Numbered from the stretch's first letter, positions 8,098 to 16,748 are shown. The stretch is DNA of 64,000 nucleotides from Mycobacterium sp. Marseille-P9652 (GCF_902652685.1 NZ_CACRUY010000020.1:18177-82176); one strand, 5' to 3'. The notes: generated by a model not told the origin, from the sequence alone. Numbers and translations: made by a program.

Positions 8098-9030
8098 ATG
8101 AGCATTGCTGAGAACGTCACCCAGCTAATCGGAAACACCCCGCTGGTCCGGCTTAACCGGGTCACCGAGGGCGCTGTCGCCGACGTCGTCGCCAAGCTGG
8201 AATTCTTCAACCCCGCGAACAGCGTGAAGGACCGGATCGGGGTGGCCATGCTTGACGCGGCCGAAGAGGCCGGTCTGATCAAACCCGACACGATCATTCT
8301 CGAGCCCACTAGCGGCAACACCGGCATCGCGCTGGCGATGGTGTGTGCCGCGCGCGGCTATCGGTGTGTGCTGACCATGCCGGAGACGATGAGCACCGAG
8401 CGGCGAATGTTGTTGCGCGCGTTCGGCGCCGAGATCGTCCTCACGCCGGGCTCGGAGGGCATGGCCGGCGCGATCGCCAAGGCCGAGGAGCTGGCCAAGA
8501 GCGACCAGCGGTACTTCATCCCACAGCAGTTCGAGAACCCGGCCAATCCGGCGATTCACCGCAAGACCACCGCCGAGGAAGTGTGGCGCGACACCGACGG
8601 AAAGATCGACTTCTTCGTCTCCGGGGTGGGCACCGGCGGCACCCTTACGGGTGTGGCGCAGGTCGTCAAGGAGCGCAAGCCGTCGGTGAAGTTCGTGGCC
8701 GTCGAGCCGGAAGCGTCGCCGGTGCTGTCGGGCGGCCAGAAGGGACCTCACCCCATCCAGGGCATCGGCGCCGGGTTCGTCCCGCCGGTGCTGGACATGG
8801 ATCTGGTCGACGAGGTCGTCACCGTCGGCAACGATGAGTCGTTCACCATGGCCCGGCGGTTGGCCCGGGAGGAGGGGCTCCTCGTCGGCATCTCCTCAGG
8901 AGCGGCCGTCGTCGCCGCTTTGCAGGTCGCCCGGCGGCCAGAGAACGCCGGCAAACTCATCGTCGTGGTGCTGCCCAGCTTCGGGGAGCGGTACCTGAGC
9001 ACGCCGCTCTTCGCCGACCTGGCGGACTAG
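8098..9030 (+). CDS. cysK1: O-acetylserine sulfhydrylase (cysteine synthase A)
   Basis: PLP enzyme of 310 residues that makes L-cysteine from O-acetylserine and sulfide in the cytoplasm. Visible signatures are [11 protein letters not shown] at the N-terminus, the PLP lysine in NSVKDRIG (Lys44), the substrate loop TSGNTGIAL (71-79) and the phosphate-binding [10 protein letters not shown]. Length and order match mycobacterial CysK1 (Rv2334 type). It is followed after 2 bases by cysE, whose product supplies O-acetylserine and typically binds CysK in the cysteine synthase complex. A long leader with a polycysteine ORF precedes it, so cysteine-dependent attenuation is likely. The start has an AGGAAG ribosome-binding site 4 bases upstream. 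Confidence 0.97.
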   Translation: MSIAENVTQLIGNTPLVRLNRVTEGAVADVVAKLEFFNPANSVKDRIGVAMLDAAEEAGLIKPDTIILEPTSGNTGIALAMVCAARGYRCVLTMPETMSTERRMLLRAFGAEIVLTPGSEGMAGAIAKAEELAKSDQRYFIPQQFENPANPAIHRKTTAEEVWRDTDGKIDFFVSGVGTGGTLTGVAQVVKERKPSVKFVAVEPEASPVLSGGQKGPHPIQGIGAGFVPPVLDMDLVDEVVTVGNDESFTMARRLAREEGLLVGISSGAAVVAALQVARRPENAGKLIVVVLPSFGERYLSTPLFADLAD

Positions 9031-9032
9031 CG

Positions 9033-9728
9033 ATGCTCGCGGCGATACGGCAGGACATCCGGGCGGCCCGGGAGCGCGACCCGGCCCGCCCGACCACGCT
9101 GGAGGTGATCTTCGCCTATCCCGGCGTACACGCCATTTGGGGCCACCGCATCAGCCACTGGATGTGGAAGCGCGGCTCCCGGGTGGCGGCGCGGACGCTG
9201 GCCGAACTCACCCGGATCCTCACCGGCGTCGACATCCACCCCGGCGCCGTCCTCGGCCCCCGCCTCTTCATCGACCACGCAACCGGCGTGGTGATCGGGG
9301 AGACGGCCGAGGTCGGCGAGGACGTGATGATCTACCACGGTGTGACCCTCGGCGGCAGCGGCGGCGACACCGGCAAGCGCCATCCCACCATCGGCGACCG
9401 CGTGATCATTGGCGCCGGGGCCAAGGTTCTCGGGGCGATCAAGGTCGGTGACGACAGCCGGATCGGCGCGAACGCCGTGGTGGTCAAAGAGGTGCCGTCC
9501 AGCGCGGTGGTCGTCGGCGTTCCTGGCCAGGTCATCAGCCGGCACGGCCGCAGCAGCCCGGACGACTCGATGATGCCCGACCTCGTCGGGGTCAGCCTGC
9601 AGTCCCTACTGACCCGGGTGTCCAAGCTGGAAGCCGGCACCAACGGTCACGGGGACGGCCGGCAGACGGACCAGGTCATTCGGCCGCCGGAGGCCGGGGT
9701 GTGGCACGGCGAAGACTTCTCCATCTGA
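9033..9728 (+). CDS. cysE: Serine O-acetyltransferase
   Basis: Transfers acetyl from acetyl-CoA to L-serine, the committed step of cysteine synthesis. The 231-residue protein has the N-terminal helical part (HAIWGHRISHWMW) and a left-handed beta-helix of hexapeptide repeats including GVDIHPGAVLGPRLFIDHA and GVTLGGSGGDTGKRHPTIGD, the SAT catalytic and acetyl-CoA region. The ATG lies 2 bases after the cysK1 stop, so the two genes are one transcript and probably share the cysteine-responsive leader. A hydrophilic C-terminal tail of about 50 residues follows the beta-helix. Confidence 0.96.
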   Translation: MLAAIRQDIRAARERDPARPTTLEVIFAYPGVHAIWGHRISHWMWKRGSRVAARTLAELTRILTGVDIHPGAVLGPRLFIDHATGVVIGETAEVGEDVMIYHGVTLGGSGGDTGKRHPTIGDRVIIGAGAKVLGAIKVGDDSRIGANAVVVKEVPSSAVVVGVPGQVISRHGRSSPDDSMMPDLVGVSLQSLLTRVSKLEAGTNGHGDGRQTDQVIRPPEAGVWHGEDFSI

Positions 9729-9789
9729 GCGCCTCGGGGACACTTAAACCCGTTGTGAGCCAAACGGTTACGGGATCTCGGCGACGTCT

Positions 9790-9795
9790 TACAGT
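9790..9795 (+). promoter_or_regulatory. -10 element (TACAGT) for a leaderless uORF before the ANTAR gene
   Basis: TACAGT fits TANNNT and is followed after 7 bases by ATG at 9803, the leaderless spacing seen repeatedly in this window. It would drive the short ORF and the ANTAR gene. Confidence 0.5.
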
Positions 9796-9802
9796 GGTGG
9801 CC

Positions 9803-9865
9803 ATGCGGTCGTGCGTGCAGCGGTGTCCCGTCGAGCGGTTTCGCGCCGTCGGCCGTTGTCGTTGA
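9803..9865 (+). CDS. Candidate leaderless leader peptide upstream of the ANTAR gene (20 aa)
   Basis: A 20-codon ORF beginning MRSCVQRC and ending AVGRCR, with TGA at 9863-9865. It contains three Cys and six Arg codons and starts at the predicted transcription start. It ends 111 bases before the ANTAR gene start. By analogy with the cysK1 leader it could be an attenuator or a small protein. No Cys run is present, so a cysteine response is only a guess. Confidence 0.4.
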   Translation: MRSCVQRCPVERFRAVGRCR

Positions 9866-9976
9866 TTCCGTGCAGCTCGTTCTCCGTTTGTGCTCTGCTT
9901 GCCAATACGAAACGTAGGCCGAGTAGACGGGACTCCGACGCCCCTTCCCGCCACCCCGACCAGGAGGTCGACCACC

Positions 9977-10258
9977 GTGATCGAAACCATCGCGACCCAG
10001 CAGCCTCCCAACGCGAGCCGTCGGCAGGCCAGCCGGGTCCTTGACACCGCGGTGGGGATACTCGTCGGCTGGCGTCGCTGCAGCACGGATGCCGCTTTCC
10101 GGGAACTGATCGGCGTCAGCGAGCGGCACGAGGTGCCGATTTTCGCATTGGCCGCCGCGCTGGTGGCCCTGGCGAGCAGGGACGCCGACCGGCCGCCCGC
10201 CGACGCCGCGGCCCGGCTCGCCGCCGAGAAGGAATGGGGCCTGACCCACCTGCTCTGA
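9977..10258 (+). CDS. Small ANTAR-like domain protein
   Basis: 93-residue protein. Residues about 14-65 (RQASRVLDTAVGILVGWRRC and the helices after it) resemble the ANTAR fold, a three-helix RNA-binding module that recognises paired hairpins and antiterminates transcription. The GTG at 9977 is chosen because a perfect AGGAGG (9962-9967) lies 9 bases upstream; longer in-frame extensions have no such site. No receiver or GAF sensor domain is attached, so any signal input would come from elsewhere. It stands between cysE and an SDR gene, where M. tuberculosis has other genes. The ANTAR assignment rests on pattern resemblance only. Confidence 0.65.
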   Translation: MIETIATQQPPNASRRQASRVLDTAVGILVGWRRCSTDAAFRELIGVSERHEVPIFALAAALVALASRDADRPPADAAARLAAEKEWGLTHLL

Positions 10259-10359
10259 CGGTCACGATAGGGCCTCACCCGTCTGTGGGCCATGCGCGCC
10301 CCGGCCGCATACAGTTGTCAGTCGCGGCCGTGCATCGGTCCGAGTGAGGGGGATCGACA

Positions 10360-11082
10360 GTGACCGCTGAGCCCGCCCGCAGAAAGGTCGCGATCGTCAC
10401 CGGGGCCTCGCAGGGCATGGGGGCCGCGATCGTGGACGCCTACCGCGGACTCGACTACGCGGTCGTGGCCAATTCGCGGTCGATCTCGCCCGCCGACGAC
10501 CCCGCCGTCGCCGCGGTCGCGGGTGACATCGCCGATCCGGCCACCGCGGATCGCGTCGTGGCGACGGCGCTGGAGCGCTTCGGCCGGGTCGACACGCTGA
10601 TCAACAACGCGGGCGTCTTCGTCTCGAAGCCGTTCACGGAGTACACCGTGGCCGACTATGAGTTCGTCACCGCGGTGAACCTGGCCGGCTTCTTCCACAT
10701 CACCCAGCGGGCGATCGCGCAGATGCTCGCCCGGGGCGAGGGCGGCCACGTGATCAACGTGACGACCACACTGGTCGAACACGCCAGCTCCCAGATCCCG
10801 GCCGGTCTGGCGGCACTCACCAAGGGCGGGCTGGCGGCGGTCACCAGGTCTCTCGCGATCGAATACGCGTCCCGGCACATTCGCGTCAATGCGATCTCCC
10901 CCGGCCACATCGGCACACCCATGCACGCCGACGGCGATTCGTCCGCGCTGGCCGCCATGCATCCGCTCGGCCGGATGGGCACGATCGCCGACATCGTCGC
11001 GGGGATCCGTTATCTGGAGGCCGCGACGTTCGTCACCGGGGAGACGCTGCACATCGACGGGGGCCAGAGCGCGGGGCACTGA
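10360..11082 (+). CDS. SDR-family oxidoreductase with non-canonical active site
   Basis: 240-residue Rossmann protein with the cofactor motif TGASQGMG (residues 14-21), NNAG (82-85) and C-terminal GETLHIDGG. The SDR catalytic YxxxK is incomplete: Lys155 is present (AALTKGG) but the Tyr position is Ala151, and the catalytic Ser region reads NVTTTLVE. The enzyme may therefore use a different acid or be a non-catalytic or divergent SDR. The GTG start at 10360 follows a purine-rich GAGGGGGA site. A TACAGT -10 near 10307 probably drives it. Substrate unknown. Confidence 0.85.
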   Translation: MTAEPARRKVAIVTGASQGMGAAIVDAYRGLDYAVVANSRSISPADDPAVAAVAGDIADPATADRVVATALERFGRVDTLINNAGVFVSKPFTEYTVADYEFVTAVNLAGFFHITQRAIAQMLARGEGGHVINVTTTLVEHASSQIPAGLAALTKGGLAAVTRSLAIEYASRHIRVNAISPGHIGTPMHADGDSSALAAMHPLGRMGTIADIVAGIRYLEAATFVTGETLHIDGGQSAGH

Positions 11083-11161
11083 TCGAGTGTTCGACGGCGC
11101 GTCTCGGGCGCCCGCGCTAACGGTGGGCCTCGATAACCCTGCCCCGATCCGCCCTCAGGGA

Positions 11162-11167
11162 TACATT
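11162..11167 (+). promoter_or_regulatory. -10 element (TACATT) giving a leaderless transcript
   Basis: TACATT lies 7 bases before the ATG of the FAD-TTC38 gene at 11175, and there is no Shine-Dalgarno sequence. This supports leaderless translation and this start codon. Confidence 0.55.
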
Positions 11168-11174
11168 TCACCGC

Positions 11175-13805
11175 ATGCGCGTCGCAATTGTGGGTGGTGG
11201 CGCCGCCGGCGTGCTCACGGCGGTGCACCTCCGCCGGCGCAAACCCGATGCGCAGATCACGTTGATCGACGCGTCCGGTCGTCCCGGCACCGGTGCCGCA
11301 TACGGCACCAACGACCCGACGCACCTGCTGAACGTGCCCGCAGCCCGCATGTCCGCGTGGCCGGACGATCCCGATCACTTCTGCCGTTGGCTCGACGAGC
11401 GCGCCGTCACGCCGGCCGAGGGCTTTGCGCCGCGTCTCGCTTACGGCCGTTACCTGCAAGAACAACTCGCGGCCGCCGACGTGCGGTTCGAAACGGCGGA
11501 GGTCGTGAATTTGGCACCGGGCGACCCGGTGCGCGTGGAACTGAACGACGGGCGGTCGATATCGGCCGACGCTGTTGTGCTCGCATCCGGTCGCCCCGAA
11601 GGCGGTATGCCGGACTCACTGGAACGCGCCTTCGCGCCGGTGCTGGAGTCGGGCACCGACGGCAAGGTCGTGGTGGACCCTTGGGCACCCGGCGCACTCA
11701 CGGCCCTGGCGGCGCGCCGGCCCGCCAACGTGTTGGTGGTCGGTTCGGGTCTGACCGGTGTTGATGTCGCGCTGCATCTCATGGCGCGCGGCGCCACGGT
11801 CACGCTGCTGTCGCGTCACGGCGAACTCCCGCGGCGATTCCGCGCCACCGGTGCGCCGACGGAGTTGCCCCACATCGACGCGCTTCCGCCCGAAGTGTCG
11901 CTCGAGCAGCTGCGAACCGCGCTGGCCGCAGACCTTGAGCACGCGCGCGAATTCGGGCTGGACTGGCGGCAGGTGATCGACGCGCTACGGCCGAGAACGG
12001 CACGGCTGTGGCGCTCGCTGGGGTGGGAAGACCAGCGCCGATTCCTGCGCGAGGACCTGCGGCAGTGGGAGATCCGCCGCCACCGCATGCCGCCCACGAT
12101 CGCCGACGCGATCTACGCCGCGGTGGACAAGGGGCAGTTGGTCGTCGAGGCGGGTGAGGTCGCGGAAGTGTCGTTGCGCGGCAACGGGGTTGAGCTGGCC
12201 GTGACAACGGATGAGCGATCGGTGCGTCGCCATGGTGACGCGGTCGTCGTCGCCACCGGAGCCGCGTGGGATCGACGGGCGCTGCAACGCTCCCCGCTCT
12301 GGGCAAGCCTGTTGGCCAACGAGGTCGCGTCGATGCACCCGTGCGGCATAGGCGTACGACTCGACGCGGACGGCCATCTCATCGACGCGGCGGGGGCCGC
12401 GGTGCCGAACATCGTGTGCATCGGCTCAATTCGTCAGGGCGAATTGTGGGAAACGACGGCGATTCCGGAGATCCGCGCGCAAGCGGCCGCGATCGCGGAG
12501 CTACTCGCCGACGACGCCCGGGGCCGTCCTGTCTCGGCGCCCAGGCTCGTCGTGGCCACGCCGAAATTGTCTGGCGCGCAGGCGTCGTACGCCGAGGGCG
12601 TGCGTCGGCTCCTCGCCGTCCAGGACGGCGCGTCCGTCGCCTTCGCCGCCGCGGTCGCCGAAGATCCGCACCACGCGCGCGCCCACGTGGCGCTCGCGAT
12701 GATCGCCACCGAAAGGCCCGATCGCGCGGGCGGCCCGAACGCGGTCACCGGTCATCTCGCCCGGGCGCGCGCGGCGCTTGCGCACGGAAGCGACGAAGAC
12801 CGCAGCCATGTCGAGGCCATCGCGACATGGTGCGAAAAGGGAAACGCGGCAGGCACCGACGCGCTCATCGACCATCTCGAACGCGTACCGGACGACGCGG
12901 TCGCGCTGCTTGTGCTCGCGCCGTCGATCGCGTTCGCGGGGGCGGGCGACGCGTTGCCGGATGCCTGGCGCTACGTCGAGCAGTTCACCGGCGTACACGG
13001 CGAGGCGCCCTGGTATCTGGGCTTGCGCGCCTTCGGCCGAACGGAGCAGGGCCTGTGGTACGACGCGGCCGACCTGGCCGACGCCGCGCTCGAACTCGAC
13101 CCCGGCAACGGCAATGCGGCGCACGCGCTGGCGCACGTGCATTACGAGACCGACGCCCACAGAGCCGGGCTGAAATGGCTGACGGACTGGATCGCGGGTG
13201 ACGGCCGCACGCAGCGCTACCTCCCGCACTTTCAGTGGCACGCCGCGCTGCACGAGCTGGCGATAGGCGACGCGGCCGCCGCGGCGCGCCGGTACACGGC
13301 GTGCCTCGCGCCGCCGCTCTCGAAGGACGTCCGTTGCCTCGTCGACGCCGGTTCGCTCGCATGGCGGGCACGTCTGCACCCGGATTGGGTCACCCCGCCC
13401 GATCCGATCCCGGTGCTCGCCGAGGCCGGTCCGCTCGTCTACGCCCCCCAAACGCCGTTCATCGCATTCCACGCGATGCTCGCGCTGGCCGCCGCCAACG
13501 ATCCCACCGCGATCCGTGCGATCAATGTGCCGGGGGCAACCGACGAACAAGCCAGGACCCTGCGCCTCATCGGCGAGGGTCTGATCGCGTTGACGGAGGG
13601 CCGGCCGCGCCTCGCACTCGACAACCTCCTCGAATCGATCGCCGGGCTTCCGTCGATCGGTGGCAGTCGTGCGCAACAAGAGGTGATCCTCGAAACGGCG
13701 CTGGCCGCGATGCTTCAACTCGGTGCGCCGGGACAAGCGGCACGCCTCTTGTCGCGGCATCGCGCGATGCCCGGCAAGGTGGTGACACGCGGCGCCGTCA
13801 ACTGA
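11175..13805 (+). CDS. Fusion of FAD/NAD(P)-binding protein and TTC38-like TPR protein
   Basis: 876 residues. Residues 1 to about 455 form a two-dinucleotide-fold flavoprotein: GGGAAG at 7-12 near the N-terminus, YGTNDPTHLLNVPA typical of the FAD_NAD_binding family, a second GSGLTG at 190-195, and a late ATG/GSIRQGELWETTAIPEIRAQ motif. Residues about 480-876 are alpha-helical repeats resembling TTC38-type TPR proteins (ALELDPGNGNAAHALAHVHY, then PHFQWHAALHELAIGDAAAA). The two parts are one uninterrupted frame. N-terminal relatives are hydroxylase- or oxidoreductase-like proteins of unknown substrate; the TPR half probably binds a partner. It lies in a block absent from M. tuberculosis at this position. 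Domain calls are by eye. Confidence 0.8.
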   Translation: MRVAIVGGGAAGVLTAVHLRRRKPDAQITLIDASGRPGTGAAYGTNDPTHLLNVPAARMSAWPDDPDHFCRWLDERAVTPAEGFAPRLAYGRYLQEQLAAADVRFETAEVVNLAPGDPVRVELNDGRSISADAVVLASGRPEGGMPDSLERAFAPVLESGTDGKVVVDPWAPGALTALAARRPANVLVVGSGLTGVDVALHLMARGATVTLLSRHGELPRRFRATGAPTELPHIDALPPEVSLEQLRTALAADLEHAREFGLDWRQVIDALRPRTARLWRSLGWEDQRRFLREDLRQWEIRRHRMPPTIADAIYAAVDKGQLVVEAGEVAEVSLRGNGVELAVTTDERSVRRHGDAVVVATGAAWDRRALQRSPLWASLLANEVASMHPCGIGVRLDADGHLIDAAGAAVPNIVCIGSIRQGELWETTAIPEIRAQAAAIAELLADDARGRPVSAPRLVVATPKLSGAQASYAEGVRRLLAVQDGASVAFAAAVAEDPHHARAHVALAMIATERPDRAGGPNAVTGHLARARAALAHGSDEDRSHVEAIATWCEKGNAAGTDALIDHLERVPDDAVALLVLAPSIAFAGAGDALPDAWRYVEQFTGVHGEAPWYLGLRAFGRTEQGLWYDAADLADAALELDPGNGNAAHALAHVHYETDAHRAGLKWLTDWIAGDGRTQRYLPHFQWHAALHELAIGDAAAAARRYTACLAPPLSKDVRCLVDAGSLAWRARLHPDWVTPPDPIPVLAEAGPLVYAPQTPFIAFHAMLALAAANDPTAIRAINVPGATDEQARTLRLIGEGLIALTEGRPRLALDNLLESIAGLPSIGGSRAQQEVILETALAAMLQLGAPGQAARLLSRHRAMPGKVVTRGAVN

Positions 13806-13892
13806 CGCCGCTCATTCCGTGGGTAGCCAGCCCGTCGCCGGTCGCTCTCGGCGACGGTCGAGTCGTACCCGCGGTCAGAAACCCGGCGAGCC

Positions 13893-14195
13893 TCAATCGT
13901 CGATGTGGAACTGTGGCTGTCCGGCCGGCGTTGGCGCCCACGGCTGCGACGGATCGACCCGGTAACAAGACTTGGTCGGCGGCAGTCGCTTCCACACCCA
14001 GCCGCCCTGGTACACGATCAGGGACGTTTCATGGCATCGCTGCCAGGTCCCGTCTGGTGCTGCCGGGCCATCGCAATAGGTGTTCTCCTGATCGACCCCC
14101 AAGCACCCCGCGGAAGCCGGCGGTGCCGTAACGATGCCGGCCCCCATCGCAGCTGCGGCGAGGGCCGTGGTCAGCAGTCCCCCGCTGAATTTCAT
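13893..14195 (-). CDS. Small secreted CDGP-type protein
   Basis: 100-residue exported protein. It has a basic N-terminus, a hydrophobic segment and an AxA-type signal-peptidase site (PPASAG, about residue 30). The mature part carries CDGP near ENTYCDGP and four Cys residues (in GCLG, YCDG, RCHE, SCYR), which suggests two disulfides. This pattern is recurrent among small mycobacterial secreted proteins of unknown role. I take ATG at 14195; a TTG two codons earlier is possible. A TATCGT -10 at 14201-14206 on the minus strand is close enough for a nearly leaderless mRNA. Confidence 0.75.
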   Translation of the reverse strand: MKFSGGLLTTALAAAAMGAGIVTAPPASAGCLGVDQENTYCDGPAAPDGTWQRCHETSLIVYQGGWVWKRLPPTKSCYRVDPSQPWAPTPAGQPQFHIDD

Positions 14196-14309
14196 GACCA
14201 ACGATAAGACGCGGCTGGTCGGTTCGCGACTCCGAACCTGGTTGAGGGCGCAGCAGCCCCGAGTCGTTTGTCAGGGTGTGCAGGGCATACAGATAATCCT
14301 CTGACCTTG

Positions 14310-14382
14310 CTCCCCCGCCTGGACTCGAACCAGGAACCTATCGGTTAACAGCCGAACGCTCTGCCAATTGAGCTACAGGGGA
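14310..14382 (-). tRNA. asnT: tRNA-Asn (GTT)
   Basis: 73-base cloverleaf read on the minus strand. The acceptor arm is TCCCCTG/CGGGGGA, the D arm GCTC/GAGC, the anticodon loop CTGTTAA with anticodon GTT, and the T arm CCTGG-TTCGAGT-CCAGG with discriminator G. CCA is not encoded. It marks the right edge of a lineage-specific block. I saw no second copy of its 3' end in the window. Confidence 0.97.
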
Positions 14383-14539
14383 CTAACCCGAACGCGGGAC
14401 GACTCTAGCGTACTGGCATACCCGAGCCCAAGCGCCGCGGGTAGAGGGAATGGCACCGTCCGCCCAGCTAGAGGTATCGGACGCGCGTGCCCCTCCCGGG
14501 TGAGGCAGGATGGAGCCATCGATTGTCGGGAGGAACGCT

Positions 14540-14806
14540 TTGATCGGATATGTCGTGGTGCTCGGAGTGGGTTACGTGCTGGGCTCCAAAGCCGGACGTC
14601 GCCGCTATGAGCAGCTCGCCGGCACCTACCGCGCGCTGACCAACAGCCCGGTGGCCAAGTCGGTGATCGAGGGTGGGCGTCGCAAGATCGCCAACCGGAT
14701 CTCCCCCGACGCCGGGTTCGTGACGGTCGCCGAGATCGACGAGCACACCGCGGTCCAGGAGCGCGCCGGCGACGTGGCCCTCACGCCGTCAGATCGTCGC
14801 CGCTAG
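14540..14806 (+). CDS. Conserved mycobacterial protein, Rv2342-like
   Basis: 88 residues from TTG at 14540, chosen because GGGAGG (14528-14533) sits 6 bases upstream; an ATG ten codons earlier lacks a site. The N-terminus is one hydrophobic helix (MIGYVVVLGVGYVLGSKAG), followed by a basic stretch (GRRRYEQ) and a soluble tail. This suggests a small membrane-anchored protein with its basic side in the cytoplasm. The same gene next to dnaG in M. tuberculosis is Rv2342, function unknown. Its 3' end overlaps the convergent dnaG end by 26 bases. Confidence 0.8.
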   Translation: MIGYVVVLGVGYVLGSKAGRRRYEQLAGTYRALTNSPVAKSVIEGGRRKIANRISPDAGFVTVAEIDEHTAVQERAGDVALTPSDRRR

Positions 14807-16742
14807 CCTGCTCGAGCAGGCTGCGCCGGTAGGCCTCCATGGCGACCAGGTCGCCGAATAACGCGTGGTATTCGTCGCCCTGCTCGATCGGCGACATGCG
14901 CTGCAGCTTGGATTTCACCTCCGCGATCTGGCGGCCCATCCAGACTTCCTGGAGGCGTGCCAGCACGCCGGCGATGTAGCGAGGCAGCTTCTCGTCGTCG
15001 ACCGCGACGGCCTCCACGCCGAGCTCGCTGATCAGGCCCGCGGTCAGCTCGGAGGTGGCGCTCTGGCGGACCGCGTCGATCCACTGCGCGCCGGTGACGC
15101 CGGTCGACGTGCCGCCGGCGGCCTCGATCGCGGCGCGCACGGCCGCGTACCCCGGGTGGGTGAAGCTCTCGACGGTCAGGGTGTCGAACACCGGCCCGGC
15201 GAACGCCGGGTACTGCAGGGCCGACTTGAGGGCCTCACGTTGCGGCCACAGGGTGGGATCCCGCGGGTCGGGACGGCTGGCGGCCGGCCGCTGCGGCGGC
15301 GCGTCGCGGCGCTGCGGCGCTGAGCGCTGCGCGGCGGCTCCCGAACCGTTGCGCGTCGGGGTCTTGGCCTTCTTGGAGTGCTCGCGCACCCGGTCGATGA
15401 CCTGGGCGACGTCGTCCCAGCCAACCCAGCCCGCGAGCTGCCGCGCGTACTCGTCGCGCAGGGTGGGGTCCTTGATCTGCCCGACCATCGGCACACAGCG
15501 CCGCAGCGCGGCCACCCTGCCCTCCGCCGTGTCGAGGTCCATCTCGGCGAGCGCGGTGCGAATCGCGAACTCGAACAACGGGGTTCGCCGCGCCACCAGG
15601 TCGCGCAGCGCGCCGTCGCCCGACTTGAGCCTCAGGTCGCACGGGTCCATGCCGTCCGGCGCGACCGCGACGAACGACTGACCCGCCAGGTTCTGCTCAC
15701 CGTCGAACGCCTTGAGCGCGGCGGCGCGTCCGGCCGCGTCGCCGTCGAACACGTAGATCAGTTCGCCGCGGAAGAAGCTGTCGTCCATCATCAGCCGGCG
15801 CAGCATCGACAGGTGCTCGTCACCGAAGGCGGTGCCGCACGATGCCACCGCCGTGGTGACCCCGGCCAGGTGCATCGCCATCACGTCGGTGTAGCCCTCG
15901 ACGACGACGGCCTGATGCCCTTTGGCGATGTCGCGCTTGGCCAGGTCGAGCCCGAACAGCACCGACGACTTCTTGTAGAGCAAGGTCTCGGGCGTGTTGA
16001 TGTACTTGGCTTCCATCGGGTCGTCGTCGAACAGGCGCCGCGCCCCGAAACCGATCACCTCACCGGCCGACGTGCGGATCGGCCACAGCAGGCGCCGGTG
16101 GAAGCGGTCCATCGGGCCGCGGCGGCCCTGGCGTGACAGCCCGGCGGCCTCCAGCTCGTTGAACTCAAAACCCTTGCGCTGCAGATGTTTTGTCAGCGAG
16201 TCCCAGCCGGACGGCGCGAAGCCGCAGCCGAAGCGGCGGGCCGCGTCGGCGTCGAAGTTGCGCTCGGTCAGGTACTTACGGGCGGGTGCCGCTTCCGCGG
16301 ATTCCAGGGCGGCCGCGTAGAACTCGGCCGCGGCGGCGTTCGCCGCGACGAGCCGGCTGCGGCTGCCGCGGTCGCGCTGCACGCTGGTGGCGGGGCCGCT
16401 GTAGCTGATGGTGTGGCCGACGCGGTCGGCGAGCAATTCGACCGCCTCGACGAAGCTGGCGTGCTCGATCTTCTGCACGAACGCATACACGTCACCGCCC
16501 TCGCCACAGCCGAAGCAGTGGAAGTGGCCGTGGTTCGGGCGGACGTGGAACGACGGCGACTTCTCGTCGTGGAACGGGCACAGGCCCTTCAGCGAGTCGG
16601 CGCCGGCGCGCCGCAACTGGACGTAGTCGCCGACGACATCCTCGATGCGGACCTGCTCGCGGATGGCGGCGATGTCGCGATCGGAGATCCGGCCCCGGCC
16701 CCCCGAGCGGCCGGGATCCCTTGCACCCGCCGGACTGGACAT
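14781..16742 (-). CDS. dnaG: DNA primase
   Basis: Makes RNA primers for chromosome replication. The 653-residue protein has the CHC2 zinc-binding domain near the N-terminus (CPFHDEKSPSFHVRPN with CFGCGEGGD), the Toprim core (VVVEGYTDVMAMH and YVFDGDAAG), an Ala/Pro/Arg-rich linker (about residues 470-510), and the C-terminal DnaB-binding helical domain. Length is close to M. tuberculosis DnaG (about 639). The ATG at 16742 has TAGACT 6 bases upstream and no Shine-Dalgarno, so I infer a leaderless message. sodC and dgt lie upstream on the same strand. Confidence 0.97.
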   Translation of the reverse strand: MSSPAGARDPGRSGGRGRISDRDIAAIREQVRIEDVVGDYVQLRRAGADSLKGLCPFHDEKSPSFHVRPNHGHFHCFGCGEGGDVYAFVQKIEHASFVEAVELLADRVGHTISYSGPATSVQRDRGSRSRLVAANAAAAEFYAAALESAEAAPARKYLTERNFDADAARRFGCGFAPSGWDSLTKHLQRKGFEFNELEAAGLSRQGRRGPMDRFHRRLLWPIRTSAGEVIGFGARRLFDDDPMEAKYINTPETLLYKKSSVLFGLDLAKRDIAKGHQAVVVEGYTDVMAMHLAGVTTAVASCGTAFGDEHLSMLRRLMMDDSFFRGELIYVFDGDAAGRAAALKAFDGEQNLAGQSFVAVAPDGMDPCDLRLKSGDGALRDLVARRTPLFEFAIRTALAEMDLDTAEGRVAALRRCVPMVGQIKDPTLRDEYARQLAGWVGWDDVAQVIDRVREHSKKAKTPTRNGSGAAAQRSAPQRRDAPPQRPAASRPDPRDPTLWPQREALKSALQYPAFAGPVFDTLTVESFTHPGYAAVRAAIEAAGGTSTGVTGAQWIDAVRQSATSELTAGLISELGVEAVAVDDEKLPRYIAGVLARLQEVWMGRQIAEVKSKLQRMSPIEQGDEYHALFGDLVAMEAYRRSLLEQASGDDLTA

Positions 16743-16748
16743 CGGCTC

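Noticed and set aside
13806-13892. Additional gene between the FAD-TTC38 gene and the CDGP gene
   Set aside because: Only about 90 bases separate two convergent genes; frames here are read-through shadows of the neighbours.
14283-14400. Integrated element at tRNA-Asn
   Set aside because: No integrase, direct repeat of the tRNA 3' end or phage gene was found in the window, despite the gene-content difference next to it.
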